NCBI RefSeq assembly: GCF_042932805.1
Contig: NZ_CP170634.1
Span: 1-55,836, forward strand
Direction of reading: 5' to 3'
From: Ascidiaceihabitans sp029251465
GTDB taxonomy: Bacteria; Pseudomonadota; Alphaproteobacteria; Rhodobacterales; Rhodobacteraceae
DNA: 55,836 bases
Positions within the stretch are counted from its first letter, which is position 1; every line of letters starts with the position of its first letter. A program made the position numbers and the translations under genes. Below, one piece after another: positions 8,412 to 17,042 of the stretch. The notes under the pieces were generated by a model. That model worked only from the letters and a program-made list of their open reading frames with translations. It had not been told where the DNA came from and did no database searches.

Positions 8412-10664
8412 TTACGCCTCCTGTTTCTGGGTTGCGGGCTGGACCCAGCGCAAGCGCAATGCGTTGGACAACACAAACACACTGGACAAGGCCATGGCCC
8501 CCGCCGCGAGCGCTGGTGACAACAAAACCCCAAACAGCGGATAGAAAACGCCCGCCGCCACAGGAATCAAAAGGCTGTTGTAGGCAAAGGCCCAGAACAG
8601 GTTTTGACGGATATTGCGCATCGTATGTTTGCTGATCTGCACGGCGTTGACGACAGCCAACAGATCGCCGGACATCAGAACTACGTCTGCCGCCTCGATG
8701 GCAATGTCGGTGCCGGTACCCACCGCGATACCGACGTCAGCCGCCGCCAGTGCCGGCGCGTCATTGATCCCGTCACCGACAAAAGCGACTGGCCCCTGCA
8801 TCTGCTTGAGCGCGGCCAGTTTTTGATCTGGCAGCGCCTCTGCTCGCACGTGATCAAGCGGCAGTTCCGCCGCAATCGCGTCGGCCGATGCTTGGGTATC
8901 CCCTGTGATCATCGCAAGCTTGATACCCATGTCATGCAACGCGTTCAGCGCTTGGGTCGTGGTGGGTTTCAACGCATCAGAAACCGCAAGCAAGGCCTGA
9001 ACTTTGCCGTCTGCCGCCACAAAAACCAGCGTTTTACCCTGAGCGGTCCACGCATCGCTGTCAGCTTTCAAGGCGGCGATCGGCACATCGTTTTCAGCCA
9101 TGAAACGCGCCGTGCCGACAAGTACAAAACGCCCGTCGACGCTGGCTTTTGCTCCGTATCCAATGACCGCCTCGAAATCCTGGGCGATGGGAATTGTGAG
9201 GTCCCGCGCCGTCGCATACGCGACAATCGCCTTGGCAATAGGGTGCTCTGATCGGGCCTCGACTGCGGCGACATCTGCTAACACTTTTGCAGCGCCTGCC
9301 CCGTCAACATAGCTGAGATCGGTGACATCTGGGTGGCCCATTGTCAGCGTGCCGGTTTTGTCGAACACAATCGTGCGGACCAATTGCAGCGATTGCAGCG
9401 CGTCACCTTTGCGAAACAGCACGCCCATTTGTGCGGCGCGTCCTGTCCCAACCATTATCGAAGTCGGCGTGGCCAAACCCATCGCGCAGGGGCAGGCCAC
9501 AATCAAGACGCTGACACCGGCAACCAACGCGAATCGCAGCGCAGGATCAGGGCCAAAAACCAGCCACCCCAAAACCGTCAACAGCGCCAGTGCCATGACC
9601 ACAGGCACGAACCAAAGCGTGATGCGGTTGACCAGTTCCTGAACCGGCAAACGCGCGCCTTGGGCGTCTTCGACCATGCGAATAATTTGCGCCAGAACGC
9701 TGGCCTCGCCCACGTGACTGACGCGCAAGATCAAGCTGCCAGTGGTGTTCAGCGTGCCGCCAATGATCCGCGCATCTGTGCCCTTTTGAACCGGCACAGG
9801 TTCGCCCGTCATCATGCTTTCGTTCACATAGGATTGTCCCTCGACCACGACACCGTCCGCCGGGATGGTTTCACCCGGGGCAACCTGTAGTTCATCCCCG
9901 ATTGTGATCTGATCCGCGGCGATCTGCACCCACGCCGCGCCACGTCGCGCTGTCGCGGTTGTCGGGCGCAAACCAACCAGTTTCGCGATTGCGTCACCGG
10001 TCCGCCCTTTGGCGCGCGCCTCTAGGTAGCGGCCCAAAAGGATCAACGTCACGATGACGCCTGCTGCTTCAAAATATACTGCGGCGGTGCCAATCGGCAG
10101 AACGATGGGGGCAAACAACGCGACCATCGAATAGCCCCACGCGGCCAAGGTGCCGATGGCTACCAAAGCATTCATGTCAGGCGCGCCTTTGAACAAGTCC
10201 GGCAGACCGCGCAGATAAAAATCACGCCCCGGCCACACCATCACGACGGTGATCAGCACCGCTTGGATCAGCCAGCTGTTGGTTTGCCCGATTGTGCCTG
10301 CGATCCAGTGGTGAATTGACGGCAAGGCATGGCCGCCCATTTCGACCAAGAACACCGGCAGCGTCAGCATCGCGGCAATCAGCGTCATGCGCCCAAGCGT
10401 CGCGATCTCGGCTTGTTTCTGCGCGGTCTTTTCTGCGCGCCCTGCCCCTGCAACTTTGATCCGCGCAGGGTAGCCCGCTTGCGTGATCCCGCTGGCAATC
10501 CGCGCCTCTGCCGCGCTGTCAGGCAGCCCTTCGACCACGGCTTCGTCCAGCGCCAGATTCACATGCGCCGTCACCACGCCGGGCATCGCAAGCAACGCCC
10601 GTTCAACCCGACCCACACAGCTTGCGCAGTGCATTCCCGAAATATCAAATGTCGTCTGAGCCAT
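8412..10664 (-). CDS. copA: Copper-translocating P1B-type ATPase (CopA)
   Basis: CopA exports Cu(I) from the cytoplasm across the inner membrane using ATP. The 750-residue protein has a single N-terminal heavy-metal domain with GMHC13ASC16, then eight predicted membrane helices. The transmembrane metal site CPC (about residues 391-393, in ACPCAMGLATP), the phosphorylation motif DKTGTLT (about 435), the TGE actuator motif in MTGEPV, and the hinge GDGINDAPAL are all present. It has one HMA domain, whereas Escherichia coli CopA has two. It is the first gene of a copA-cueR operon with a CueR-type promoter just upstream. Confidence 0.95.
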   Translation of the reverse strand: MAQTTFDISGMHCASCVGRVERALLAMPGVVTAHVNLALDEAVVEGLPDSAAEARIASGITQAGYPARIKVAGAGRAEKTAQKQAEIATLGRMTLIAAMLTLPVFLVEMGGHALPSIHHWIAGTIGQTNSWLIQAVLITVVMVWPGRDFYLRGLPDLFKGAPDMNALVAIGTLAAWGYSMVALFAPIVLPIGTAAVYFEAAGVIVTLILLGRYLEARAKGRTGDAIAKLVGLRPTTATARRGAAWVQIAADQITIGDELQVAPGETIPADGVVVEGQSYVNESMMTGEPVPVQKGTDARIIGGTLNTTGSLILRVSHVGEASVLAQIIRMVEDAQGARLPVQELVNRITLWFVPVVMALALLTVLGWLVFGPDPALRFALVAGVSVLIVACPCAMGLATPTSIMVGTGRAAQMGVLFRKGDALQSLQLVRTIVFDKTGTLTMGHPDVTDLSYVDGAGAAKVLADVAAVEARSEHPIAKAIVAYATARDLTIPIAQDFEAVIGYGAKASVDGRFVLVGTARFMAENDVPIAALKADSDAWTAQGKTLVFVAADGKVQALLAVSDALKPTTTQALNALHDMGIKLAMITGDTQASADAIAAELPLDHVRAEALPDQKLAALKQMQGPVAFVGDGINDAPALAAADVGIAVGTGTDIAIEAADVVLMSGDLLAVVNAVQISKHTMRNIRQNLFWAFAYNSLLIPVAAGVFYPLFGVLLSPALAAGAMALSSVFVLSNALRLRWVQPATQKQEA

Positions 10665-10689
10665 CGCATATCCAATCTATGATATGAGC

Positions 10690-10720
10690 TACATAAAGGT
10701 TCCAGTCACTGTAAGGTCAA
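10690..10720 (-). promoter_or_regulatory. CueR/HmrR-type copA promoter with 19-bp spacer
   Basis: On the minus strand TTGACC (10720-10715) and TATGTA (10695-10690) are separated by exactly 19 bases. The spacer holds the dyad CCTTACAGT-GACTGGAACC, which closely matches known CueR/HmrR operators (ACCTTCC...GGAAGGT). A 19-bp spacer is the hallmark of MerR-family activated promoters. The -10 lies about 25 bases upstream of the copA ATG, so the leader is very short. Confidence 0.85.
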
Positions 10721-10792
10721 GCCCTCGCAAACATTTCCATTGCCTTTAACAGCAGTTCGGCAAAGAAATGAGAAAAACTGAGGAACAGACCC

Positions 10793-12049
10793 ATGGCGCA
10801 CTTTACCGATACCCTGATGAACGACATTCGCAGCCGCTTTGCGCATGTCAACGCGTGCCCATTTTCCGGCCCGCGCATCTTTTTCGAAAACGCAGGCGGT
10901 GCGCTGACGCTGAATTCTGTGGTTGAAACCTCGGCCAAGTTCGCAGCGATCCCTGACAATCAAGGCCGCGCGAATGCTGCCGCCGAGGCGTTGGTGAACA
11001 TCATCAAAACCGCCAAAGCGGACATGGCGACGTTCTTTAACGCGTCTTCCGGCCAGTTTTTTGTCGGCGAAAGCGGCACAGAATTGACCTACCGCTTGAT
11101 CCGCACAGCAGTGATGGGCACGCCCGATGGGCCTGTGATCGGGTCAACCGTTGAGCACCCCGCATCGCGCAGTGCGGCGCAGCATTGGGCAAAGGCGGCT
11201 GGCAAATCCTATGTCAGCGTTCCACACGACGACGCGACGGGCCTCGTTACGCCGGACGCCTACACCGCGCTGATGACACCCGACGTTCGGGTCGCCACGA
11301 TCCTGCACACCTCGCCGGTCACAGGCATGGCGATTGATGTGGCCAGCATCGCCGCTGCCATTCGCGCGGTTTCGCCCGATTGCTTCATCATCGTCGACGG
11401 CATCCAGCACGCCAGCCACGGGTTGATCGATATCGCGGCGTGTGACGTGGATGGCTACATCGTGTCGCCGTACAAAGTGTTTTCGCGGCACGGTTACGGC
11501 GTCGCGTGGGCGTCAGATCGCTTGTCGCAATTGCCGCTAGAGGAGCTGATTGATGGCCCGCTTGAGAACTGGGAAATGGGCACGCGCGACACCGGCGCCT
11601 ACGCCACATTTTCCGATGTTGTCAGCTATTTCGACTGGCTGGGTGGCGAAGTATCTGATGCCACAGATCGGCGCACGCGGATCGAAGCGGCGGGTGCTGC
11701 GATCAAAGCGCACGAGAAAACCCTGACCGACACGATGCTGAACGGCACTGGCAATTTACCCGGATTGAACGACCTGCCGGGCGTTACGATCATCGGGGGC
11801 GCCGACAACCCGGCGCGCGAGGGGCTTGTGTGTTTCGCGCTTGACCACGTGCCAGCATTGGACATCGTAGAGCAATTGAACACCAGCGGCATTCGCACGC
11901 ACATTCGCAAAGCCGACCACTATTCCGGCAACATCCTGACGCCTCTGGGCCTGCCCGCCGCCGTGCGCGTGTCGATGTGCCACTACAATTCCGCCGAAGA
12001 GGTCGCATCCTTCCTTGCCGCCATGAAAAGCATCTCGGACAATGCTTGA
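10793..12049 (+). CDS. Class V aminotransferase-fold PLP enzyme (cysteine desulfurase-like)
   Basis: This 418-residue PLP-dependent protein belongs to the aminotransferase class V (NifS/CsdA-like) fold. The PLP lysine is in SPYKVFSRHGYG, the counterpart of the SxHK motif. The cofactor aspartate region is CFIIVDGIQHASHG. The early segment FFENAGGALT matches the 'YLDNAA' region, with E in place of D. There is no obvious cysteine loop for desulfurase chemistry, so a lyase, an aminotransferase or a kynureninase-like role is equally possible. The start has the RBS GAGGAAC. Its 3' end overlaps the next gene, a CoA-transferase, by 8 bases, so the two probably act in one pathway. Confidence 0.82.
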   Translation: MAHFTDTLMNDIRSRFAHVNACPFSGPRIFFENAGGALTLNSVVETSAKFAAIPDNQGRANAAAEALVNIIKTAKADMATFFNASSGQFFVGESGTELTYRLIRTAVMGTPDGPVIGSTVEHPASRSAAQHWAKAAGKSYVSVPHDDATGLVTPDAYTALMTPDVRVATILHTSPVTGMAIDVASIAAAIRAVSPDCFIIVDGIQHASHGLIDIAACDVDGYIVSPYKVFSRHGYGVAWASDRLSQLPLEELIDGPLENWEMGTRDTGAYATFSDVVSYFDWLGGEVSDATDRRTRIEAAGAAIKAHEKTLTDTMLNGTGNLPGLNDLPGVTIIGGADNPAREGLVCFALDHVPALDIVEQLNTSGIRTHIRKADHYSGNILTPLGLPAAVRVSMCHYNSAEEVASFLAAMKSISDNA

Positions 12050-13151
12050 TCGCAAAGGCCCTTTGCGCGGCGTGCGCGTGGTGGAAATGGCCGGTCTTGG
12101 CCCTGCCCCGTTCTGCGCGATGATGCTGGCCGACATGGGGGCCGAGGTGATCAGAATTGCCCGCCCCGGTCAGGCGCCGCTGTTCGGATTAGAACAAAAA
12201 CACAACCTGTACGACCGTTCGCGTCGGTCGCTAACGCTGGACCTGCGTGACCCCGAACAATTGGGACAAGCTAAATCGCTCATCGCCAAAGCCGAGATTC
12301 TGATCGAAGGGTTTCGCCCCGGCGTGATGGAACGTTTGGGGCTTGGGCCTGATGATGTCACCCCGACCAATCCCGCGTTAGTTTACGGGCGTATGACAGG
12401 TTGGGGCCAAGACGGGCCGCTGTCACAACGCGCTGGCCACGATTTGAATTACATGGCGATTTCAGGCGCGCTTTGGTCCATCGGACCTGCGGACGCGCCC
12501 CCACCGCCACCGCAAAATATCATCGCTGATCTGGCCGGTGGCGGCATGATGCTGCTGACAGGCGTGCTCGCGGCATTGACCCACGCGCGGGCCAACGGCG
12601 AAGGCCAAGTTGTCGATGCTTGCATGTCCGACGGCGCGGCCTTGATGATGGTTTTGCAATACGGGCTCAAGGCCGGCGGCGCGTGGGATGACACCGCGCG
12701 GGGCGGCAACGTGTTGAACGGCGGCGCTGCGTATTATCGGTGTTACGAGACATCCGATGGCGGCTATGTGGCACTTGGCCCAATTGAACCGCAGTTTTTT
12801 GCCACCTTGCTGGATAAGCTGAACCTGACCGACCACCCGACGTTCGCCAATCAATACGACGCGGACGCGCAGGCCGATATGCACAGCGCGCTAGAGAGCA
12901 TTTTTCGCTGCAACACCCGCGACACTTGGCAAACAATTCTGGAAGAGGTCGACGCCTGCTTTGCACCCGTTCTGTCGATGGAGGAAGCCCCGCAAAACCC
13001 CCACAACATCGCGCGCGGGACCTTTGTTGAAACGGACGGGGTAGTGCAGCCTGCGCCCGTGCCGCGGTTTATGGGCACCCCAAGCGATCCACCAACGCAC
13101 GGGGATGCGGGACACGTTGGTTTTGATGAGGTGATGGAGAAGTGGGGCTAA
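12042..13151 (+). CDS. CaiB/BaiF-family CoA-transferase (alpha-methylacyl-CoA racemase-like)
   Basis: This 369-residue class III CoA-transferase-family protein moves CoA between carboxylic acids or epimerises 2-methylacyl-CoAs. The N-terminus has the family pattern GVRVVEMAGLGPAPFCAMMLADMGAEVIRI, then RPG and NLYDRSRRSLTLDL. The block AGHDLNYMAISGAL contains the His-Asp pair (GHDLNY) used by alpha-methylacyl-CoA racemases, and this favours the racemase branch. It overlaps the upstream PLP enzyme by 8 bases. Cytoplasmic. The specific substrate is unknown. Confidence 0.88.
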   Translation: MLDRKGPLRGVRVVEMAGLGPAPFCAMMLADMGAEVIRIARPGQAPLFGLEQKHNLYDRSRRSLTLDLRDPEQLGQAKSLIAKAEILIEGFRPGVMERLGLGPDDVTPTNPALVYGRMTGWGQDGPLSQRAGHDLNYMAISGALWSIGPADAPPPPPQNIIADLAGGGMMLLTGVLAALTHARANGEGQVVDACMSDGAALMMVLQYGLKAGGAWDDTARGGNVLNGGAAYYRCYETSDGGYVALGPIEPQFFATLLDKLNLTDHPTFANQYDADAQADMHSALESIFRCNTRDTWQTILEEVDACFAPVLSMEEAPQNPHNIARGTFVETDGVVQPAPVPRFMGTPSDPPTHGDAGHVGFDEVMEKWG

Positions 13152-13201
13152 TTCATTCAGTTCCAGCGCGTATATTTTGAGCGGCAAGAGAGGACAATAT
13201 A

Positions 13202-13528
13202 TTGAGCAACATCTACGATTTCATTGACGAAATGAAACAGCGGCCCGGCATGTTTACGCAAGTCGGGTCCTTAGGTCCTTTGGAAACTCTTCTCTTCGGT
13301 TACTGTGCTTGTCTGCATGCGAATGAAATCAAAGAGCCATATGAGGGCCGTGTGTTTAACCCTTCAGAGTTCTCCGATTGGTTATTTGATGAAATGGGGT
13401 GGTCGGGAGCGTTTGGGTTTGCCCGTGCCATTGAAGAAAACGCGCATGGATCAGATACCGCATTCGACACCTTTTTTAAGTTGGTGCAACGCTTTCGGCA
13501 AAGCAGAACAGAACCACTGGCTTGTTGA
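13202..13528 (+). CDS. Small hypothetical protein with RPGM motif (TTG start)
   Basis: This 108-residue protein is read from a TTG codon at 13202 behind a good RBS (AGAGAGGA). It opens MSNIYDFIDEMKQRPGMFTQVGSLGPLETLLFGY. Small proteins with an early 'RPGM(Y/F)-x-G/Q-x-x-S-L-x-x-L' pattern and an aromatic-rich middle (FSDWLFDEMGW) recur in bacteria, often near immunity-type or orphan genes. I do not recognise a function. It is soluble and acidic, with no signal peptide. It is downstream of, but probably not functionally tied to, the CoA-transferase. It could be an orphan immunity or contact-inhibition protein, but this is a guess. Confidence 0.5.
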   Translation: MSNIYDFIDEMKQRPGMFTQVGSLGPLETLLFGYCACLHANEIKEPYEGRVFNPSEFSDWLFDEMGWSGAFGFARAIEENAHGSDTAFDTFFKLVQRFRQSRTEPLAC

Positions 13529-13555
13529 AGCACGCGTTCGTGTCGCGGCCAACCC

Positions 13556-14116
13556 CTACCCACTTGGCCTTGCATAACTCATCCGCCTCAACAAATCCGT
13601 CGTGTTCTTTGCCTCAAACTTACGCAACAGACGCGCTCGCACGTCCTCAATCGTACGCGGAGACAACTCCAACTCCCGCGCGATTTCTTTGCTGGTCAAA
13701 CCCCGGCTTAGACGGCTGAGCACCTCGCGTTCGCGTTTCGTCAAACGCGGCCCGTCCACCTGATCGCGGATCAACGCAAAGCTCATCACTAGATGGGCCA
13801 GCGGATCGTCCGGCGTCAGTGATTTGGCGCGAAACCGGAACCAGATCGGCAGCCCGTCTTGGCAGCGCATCATCCGCTCGTCGCTGTAACTGCCCGTATC
13901 GGCCATGGTTTGCAGCCCGATGTCACGCACCCGATCAAATTCAGCGTGATTGGGATACAAAATGCGAAAAGACTGGCCAATCAGCGTATCCGCCGTGTAG
14001 CCTAGCGTTGCAGCAAACGTGTCATTGCACGAACTGATCACACGATACCGCGACACGGCCAGCCCGATTGGGGCTGCGTGGAATGCCTGCAACATCTCTG
14101 CTGTTAAATCATCCAT
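13556..14116 (-). CDS. PAS-domain LuxR-type transcriptional regulator
   Basis: From the ATG at 14116 (RBS GGAGAG) this is a 186-residue regulator with an N-terminal PAS sensor (about residues 5-115) and a C-terminal LuxR/GerE helix-turn-helix (about 120-180). The HTH carries LTKREREVLSRLSRGLTSKEIARELELSPRTIEDV, with the conserved glutamates and 'S-x-R-T-V/I' turn. A longer frame to 14173 exists but would run through the palindrome and has no RBS. It has no receiver domain, so it probably binds its signal directly. It diverges from the M20 hydrolase/ABC operon and is its likely regulator. Confidence 0.85.
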   Translation of the reverse strand: MDDLTAEMLQAFHAAPIGLAVSRYRVISSCNDTFAATLGYTADTLIGQSFRILYPNHAEFDRVRDIGLQTMADTGSYSDERMMRCQDGLPIWFRFRAKSLTPDDPLAHLVMSFALIRDQVDGPRLTKREREVLSRLSRGLTSKEIARELELSPRTIEDVRARLLRKFEAKNTTDLLRRMSYARPSG

Positions 14117-14133
14117 AGCGCTCTCCGTGATTC

Positions 14134-14151
14134 TACGGTATTGATACCGTA
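14134..14151. promoter_or_regulatory. Perfect 18-bp palindrome, probable operator
   Basis: TACGGTAT-TG-ATACCGTA is a perfect inverted repeat (8-bp arms, 2-base spacer). It lies in the 80-bp gap between the PAS-LuxR regulator (minus, starts 14116) and the M20 hydrolase (plus, starts 14197). Its centre is about 27 bases from the regulator's ATG and about 55 from the hydrolase's, so one dimer there could control both promoters. LuxR-type dimers typically bind 18-20-bp palindromes, which fits the adjacent gene. Confidence 0.7.
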
Positions 14152-14196
14152 ACTGATCCCGCCAATACTCCAAGCGATTCCTCGATTAGGTGAGCT

Positions 14197-15480
14197 ATGA
14201 CGACAACCTTGATGGCACGTATTGACGGCAAGCGGGATGATTTGATCCAGCTGACGCAAGATTTGATCCGTATTCCGACACTAAACCCACCAGGTGAAAA
14301 TTATCAGGCGATTTGCGATTTTCTGGACAAACGCCTGTCAGCGCACGGGTTTGAAACACAGCTGATCCGCGCATTTGGCACGCCCGGTGATTGCGAAAAA
14401 TACCCTCGCTGGAACATTATAGCACGTCGCGATGGCAAACACGCAGGCGATTGCGTTCATTTTAACAGCCACACAGATGTGGTCGAAGTCGGCGCAGGCT
14501 GGACGTTTGACCCCTTTGGCGGCGACATCGCGGATGGCAAAATTTACGGGCGCGGCGCGTGCGACATGAAGGGCGGATTGGCTGCCTCCATCATCGCCGC
14601 AGAGGCGTTCATCGAAGAACATCAGGAGTTCCACGGCGCGATCGAAATATCAGGCACAGCGGATGAGGAATCCGGTGGCTATGGCGGCGTCGCCTACCTA
14701 GCCGAACACGGGTTTTTCAGCCCCGAAAAGGTGCAGCACGTCATCATCCCCGAGCCCTTGAACAAAGACCGGATTTGTCTGGGCCATCGCGGTGGTTGGT
14801 GGGCCGAGATCGAAACCAAAGGCGAAATTGCCCACGGTTCTATGCCGTTTTTAGGGGATTGTGCCGTGCGCCACATGGGCGCTGTGATTCATGAATTCGA
14901 GGATAAATTGTTCCCCGCCATGGCCTTGCGCCGCACCGACATGCCTGTCGTGCCCGAAGGGGCCAAGCAATCGACCATGAACATCAATTCGATCCATGGC
15001 GGTCAAAAGGAACAGGACGATGATTTCACCGGCCTGCCTGCGCATTGCGTGCCCGACAGTTGCCGGATCGTGATTGACCGGCGATTCTTGGTCGAAGAAC
15101 CGCTGGAACAGGTGCGCGGCGAGGTCAAAGGCTTGCTCGAAGGGCTGCGCGAATCCCGTCCTGATTTCGAATACGAATTGACCGAACTCAACGCGGTTCT
15201 GCCGTCAATGACCGACAAAACCGCGCCTGTGGTCGAAACCGTCGCCCAAGCGATCCAGGACGTGATGGGCAAAGCCCCGGAATACGTCGCCAGCCCCGGC
15301 ACCTACGATCAAAAACACATCGACCGCATCGGCAAACTCAAGAACTGCATCGCCTACGGCCCCGGCATCTTGGAACTGGCGCATAAACCCGATGAATATA
15401 TCGGAATCAATGATATGATCGACAGCGCAAAGGTGATGGGCGCAAGTCTTGAAACGCTGTTGTTACCCAACAAAAACTAA
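14197..15480 (+). CDS. M20-family metallohydrolase (ArgE/DapE-type deacylase)
   Basis: This 427-residue di-zinc hydrolase belongs to the acetylornithine deacetylase / succinyl-diaminopimelate desuccinylase family, which cleaves N-acyl bonds of amino acids and related amides. The metal site reads VHFNSHTDVV (His, Asp), GRGACDMKGG (bridging Asp) and ADEESGG (catalytic Glu plus metal Glu). The dimerisation domain is central, with an E-I-A-H-G-S-M-P motif, and a late H-K-P-D-E supplies a further metal ligand region. Length is typical. It begins the operon that continues with a peptide-type ABC transporter 20 bases downstream, so the substrate is probably an imported N-acylated compound. Confidence 0.88.
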   Translation: MTTTLMARIDGKRDDLIQLTQDLIRIPTLNPPGENYQAICDFLDKRLSAHGFETQLIRAFGTPGDCEKYPRWNIIARRDGKHAGDCVHFNSHTDVVEVGAGWTFDPFGGDIADGKIYGRGACDMKGGLAASIIAAEAFIEEHQEFHGAIEISGTADEESGGYGGVAYLAEHGFFSPEKVQHVIIPEPLNKDRICLGHRGGWWAEIETKGEIAHGSMPFLGDCAVRHMGAVIHEFEDKLFPAMALRRTDMPVVPEGAKQSTMNINSIHGGQKEQDDDFTGLPAHCVPDSCRIVIDRRFLVEEPLEQVRGEVKGLLEGLRESRPDFEYELTELNAVLPSMTDKTAPVVETVAQAIQDVMGKAPEYVASPGTYDQKHIDRIGKLKNCIAYGPGILELAHKPDEYIGINDMIDSAKVMGASLETLLLPNKN

Positions 15481-15499
15481 AAACCTGAGGGAGAATTAA

Positions 15500-16981
15500 A
15501 TGAAACATTTCGTATCCAGACTGGCGCTTGCCAGTGCCATGAGCGTCGCAGGCATTTCCGCGCACGCCGCTGGCACCGACATCACTGTTGCCTTGCAATT
15601 GGAACCGCCGCACCTTGATCCGACAAGTGCCGCCGCTGGTGCAATTGACTCGGTTCTGTACTCAAACGTGTTCGAAGGGTTGACCCGTTTCATGGGCGAC
15701 GGTGCCGTGGTTGCAGGTCTCGCCGAAAGCTGGGAAATTTCCGCAGACGGCTGCATCTACACATTCAAGTTGCGCGACGGTGTCACGTTCCATGACGGCA
15801 CCACAATGGAAGCCACGGACGTTGAATTCAGTCTGAACCGCGCCCGCGCAGAAGACAGCACAAACGCACAAAAGGGGCTGTTCGCCGGCATCACAGCGGT
15901 CGAAGCCGTTGATGCGCGCACCGTCAAAGTGACGCTCGATAAACCAAACGGCAATTTCTTGTTCAACATGGCATGGGGTGACGCGGTTATCGTCGCGCCT
16001 GAAAGCATCGAGAACATCAAACAAACGCCGATCGGCACGGGTGCGTTCAAATTCACCAACTGGGTGCAGGGCGACAAAATCGAACTGACGCGCAACGATG
16101 CGTATTGGGGCACGGCACCTGCGCTGGAAACCGCGACGTTCAAATTTGTCTCTGACCCGACGGCGGCGTTTGCGGCTGTGATGGCCGAAGATGTGGATGT
16201 GTTTAGCGGCTTTCCTGCGCCTGAGAACCTTCCTCAATTCGAGGCAGATCCACGGTTCCAGGTTCTGGTTGGATCGACCGAAGGCGAGACGATCTTGTCC
16301 ACAAACAACAAGATGCCGCCATTTGACAACGTGTTGGTCCGCGAAGCTTTGGCCCACGCGATTGATCGCCAAGCCATCGTTGACGGCGCGATGTTCGGGT
16401 ACGGCACGCCAATCGGCACGCACTTTGCCCCGCACAATCCCGCCTACGTCGATCTGACGGGCGACAGCGCGTATGACCCTGAAAAGGCCAAGGAATTGTT
16501 GGCCGAAGCAGGCTTTGCCGACGGGTTTGAGACCACGTTGCACCTGCCGCCCCCATCCTACGCGCGTCGCGGTGGCGAGATCATCGCGGCCCAACTGGCA
16601 GAGGTCGGTATCAAAGCCGAGATCACCAACGTCGAGTGGGCGCAGTGGTTGGAAACTGTGTTTCGCGGCAAGAACTTTGGTCTGACAATCGTGTCGCACA
16701 CAGAGCCGATGGACATCAACATTTACGCCAATCCTGACTACTATTTCCAGTACGACAATCCAGCGTTCCAGGAACTGATGACCAAGCTGAACACAACGAC
16801 GGATCCTGATGCGCGCACCACCCTGATGGGGGATGCACAGCGGATGATCTCGGGCGATTACGTGAACGGATATTTGTTCCAACTGGCGGCACTGTCCGTG
16901 GCAAAAGCCGGTGTACAAGGACTGTGGACTAACGCGCCGACCCAAGCAACAGACCTGACTGGCGTAAGCTGGGCAGACTGA
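15500..16981 (+). CDS. ABC transporter periplasmic substrate-binding protein, family 5 (peptide/nickel type)
   Basis: This 493-residue extracellular solute-binding protein of the DppA/OppA family has a signal peptide, MKHFVSRLALASAMSVAGIS-AHA, cleaved before AGTDI. The mature protein carries the family signature around KLRDGVTFHDGTTMEATDVEFSLNRA. It belongs with the DppB/C-type permeases and the fused ATPase at 18623-21992, from which it is separated by a cupin gene and a reverse-strand deacetylase. The start is strongly supported by TGAGGGAG. Substrates of this family range from peptides to glutathione, opines and sugars. Confidence 0.92.
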   Translation: MKHFVSRLALASAMSVAGISAHAAGTDITVALQLEPPHLDPTSAAAGAIDSVLYSNVFEGLTRFMGDGAVVAGLAESWEISADGCIYTFKLRDGVTFHDGTTMEATDVEFSLNRARAEDSTNAQKGLFAGITAVEAVDARTVKVTLDKPNGNFLFNMAWGDAVIVAPESIENIKQTPIGTGAFKFTNWVQGDKIELTRNDAYWGTAPALETATFKFVSDPTAAFAAVMAEDVDVFSGFPAPENLPQFEADPRFQVLVGSTEGETILSTNNKMPPFDNVLVREALAHAIDRQAIVDGAMFGYGTPIGTHFAPHNPAYVDLTGDSAYDPEKAKELLAEAGFADGFETTLHLPPPSYARRGGEIIAAQLAEVGIKAEITNVEWAQWLETVFRGKNFGLTIVSHTEPMDINIYANPDYYFQYDNPAFQELMTKLNTTTDPDARTTLMGDAQRMISGDYVNGYLFQLAALSVAKAGVQGLWTNAPTQATDLTGVSWAD

Positions 16982-16993
16982 TCGCGACACAGC

Positions 16994-17017
16994 TAAGGCG
17001 GGCTAAACCCCGCCTTA
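16994..17017 (+). terminator. Hairpin downstream of the substrate-binding protein gene
   Basis: TAAGGCGGG (16994-17002) pairs with CCCGCCTTA (17009-17017) across a 6-base loop, a perfect 9-bp GC-rich stem. No T-run follows, so it may be a partial terminator or an mRNA-stabilising hairpin, as is common after solute-binding-protein genes to give differential expression. Confidence 0.65.
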
Positions 17018-17042
17018 CGACACCAAAACTTCGGGGGAACGG

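Noticed and set aside
15662..16990. 442-codon minus-strand frame opposite the solute-binding protein
   Set aside because: It is a composition shadow. The plus strand has a signal peptide, an RBS and family motifs.
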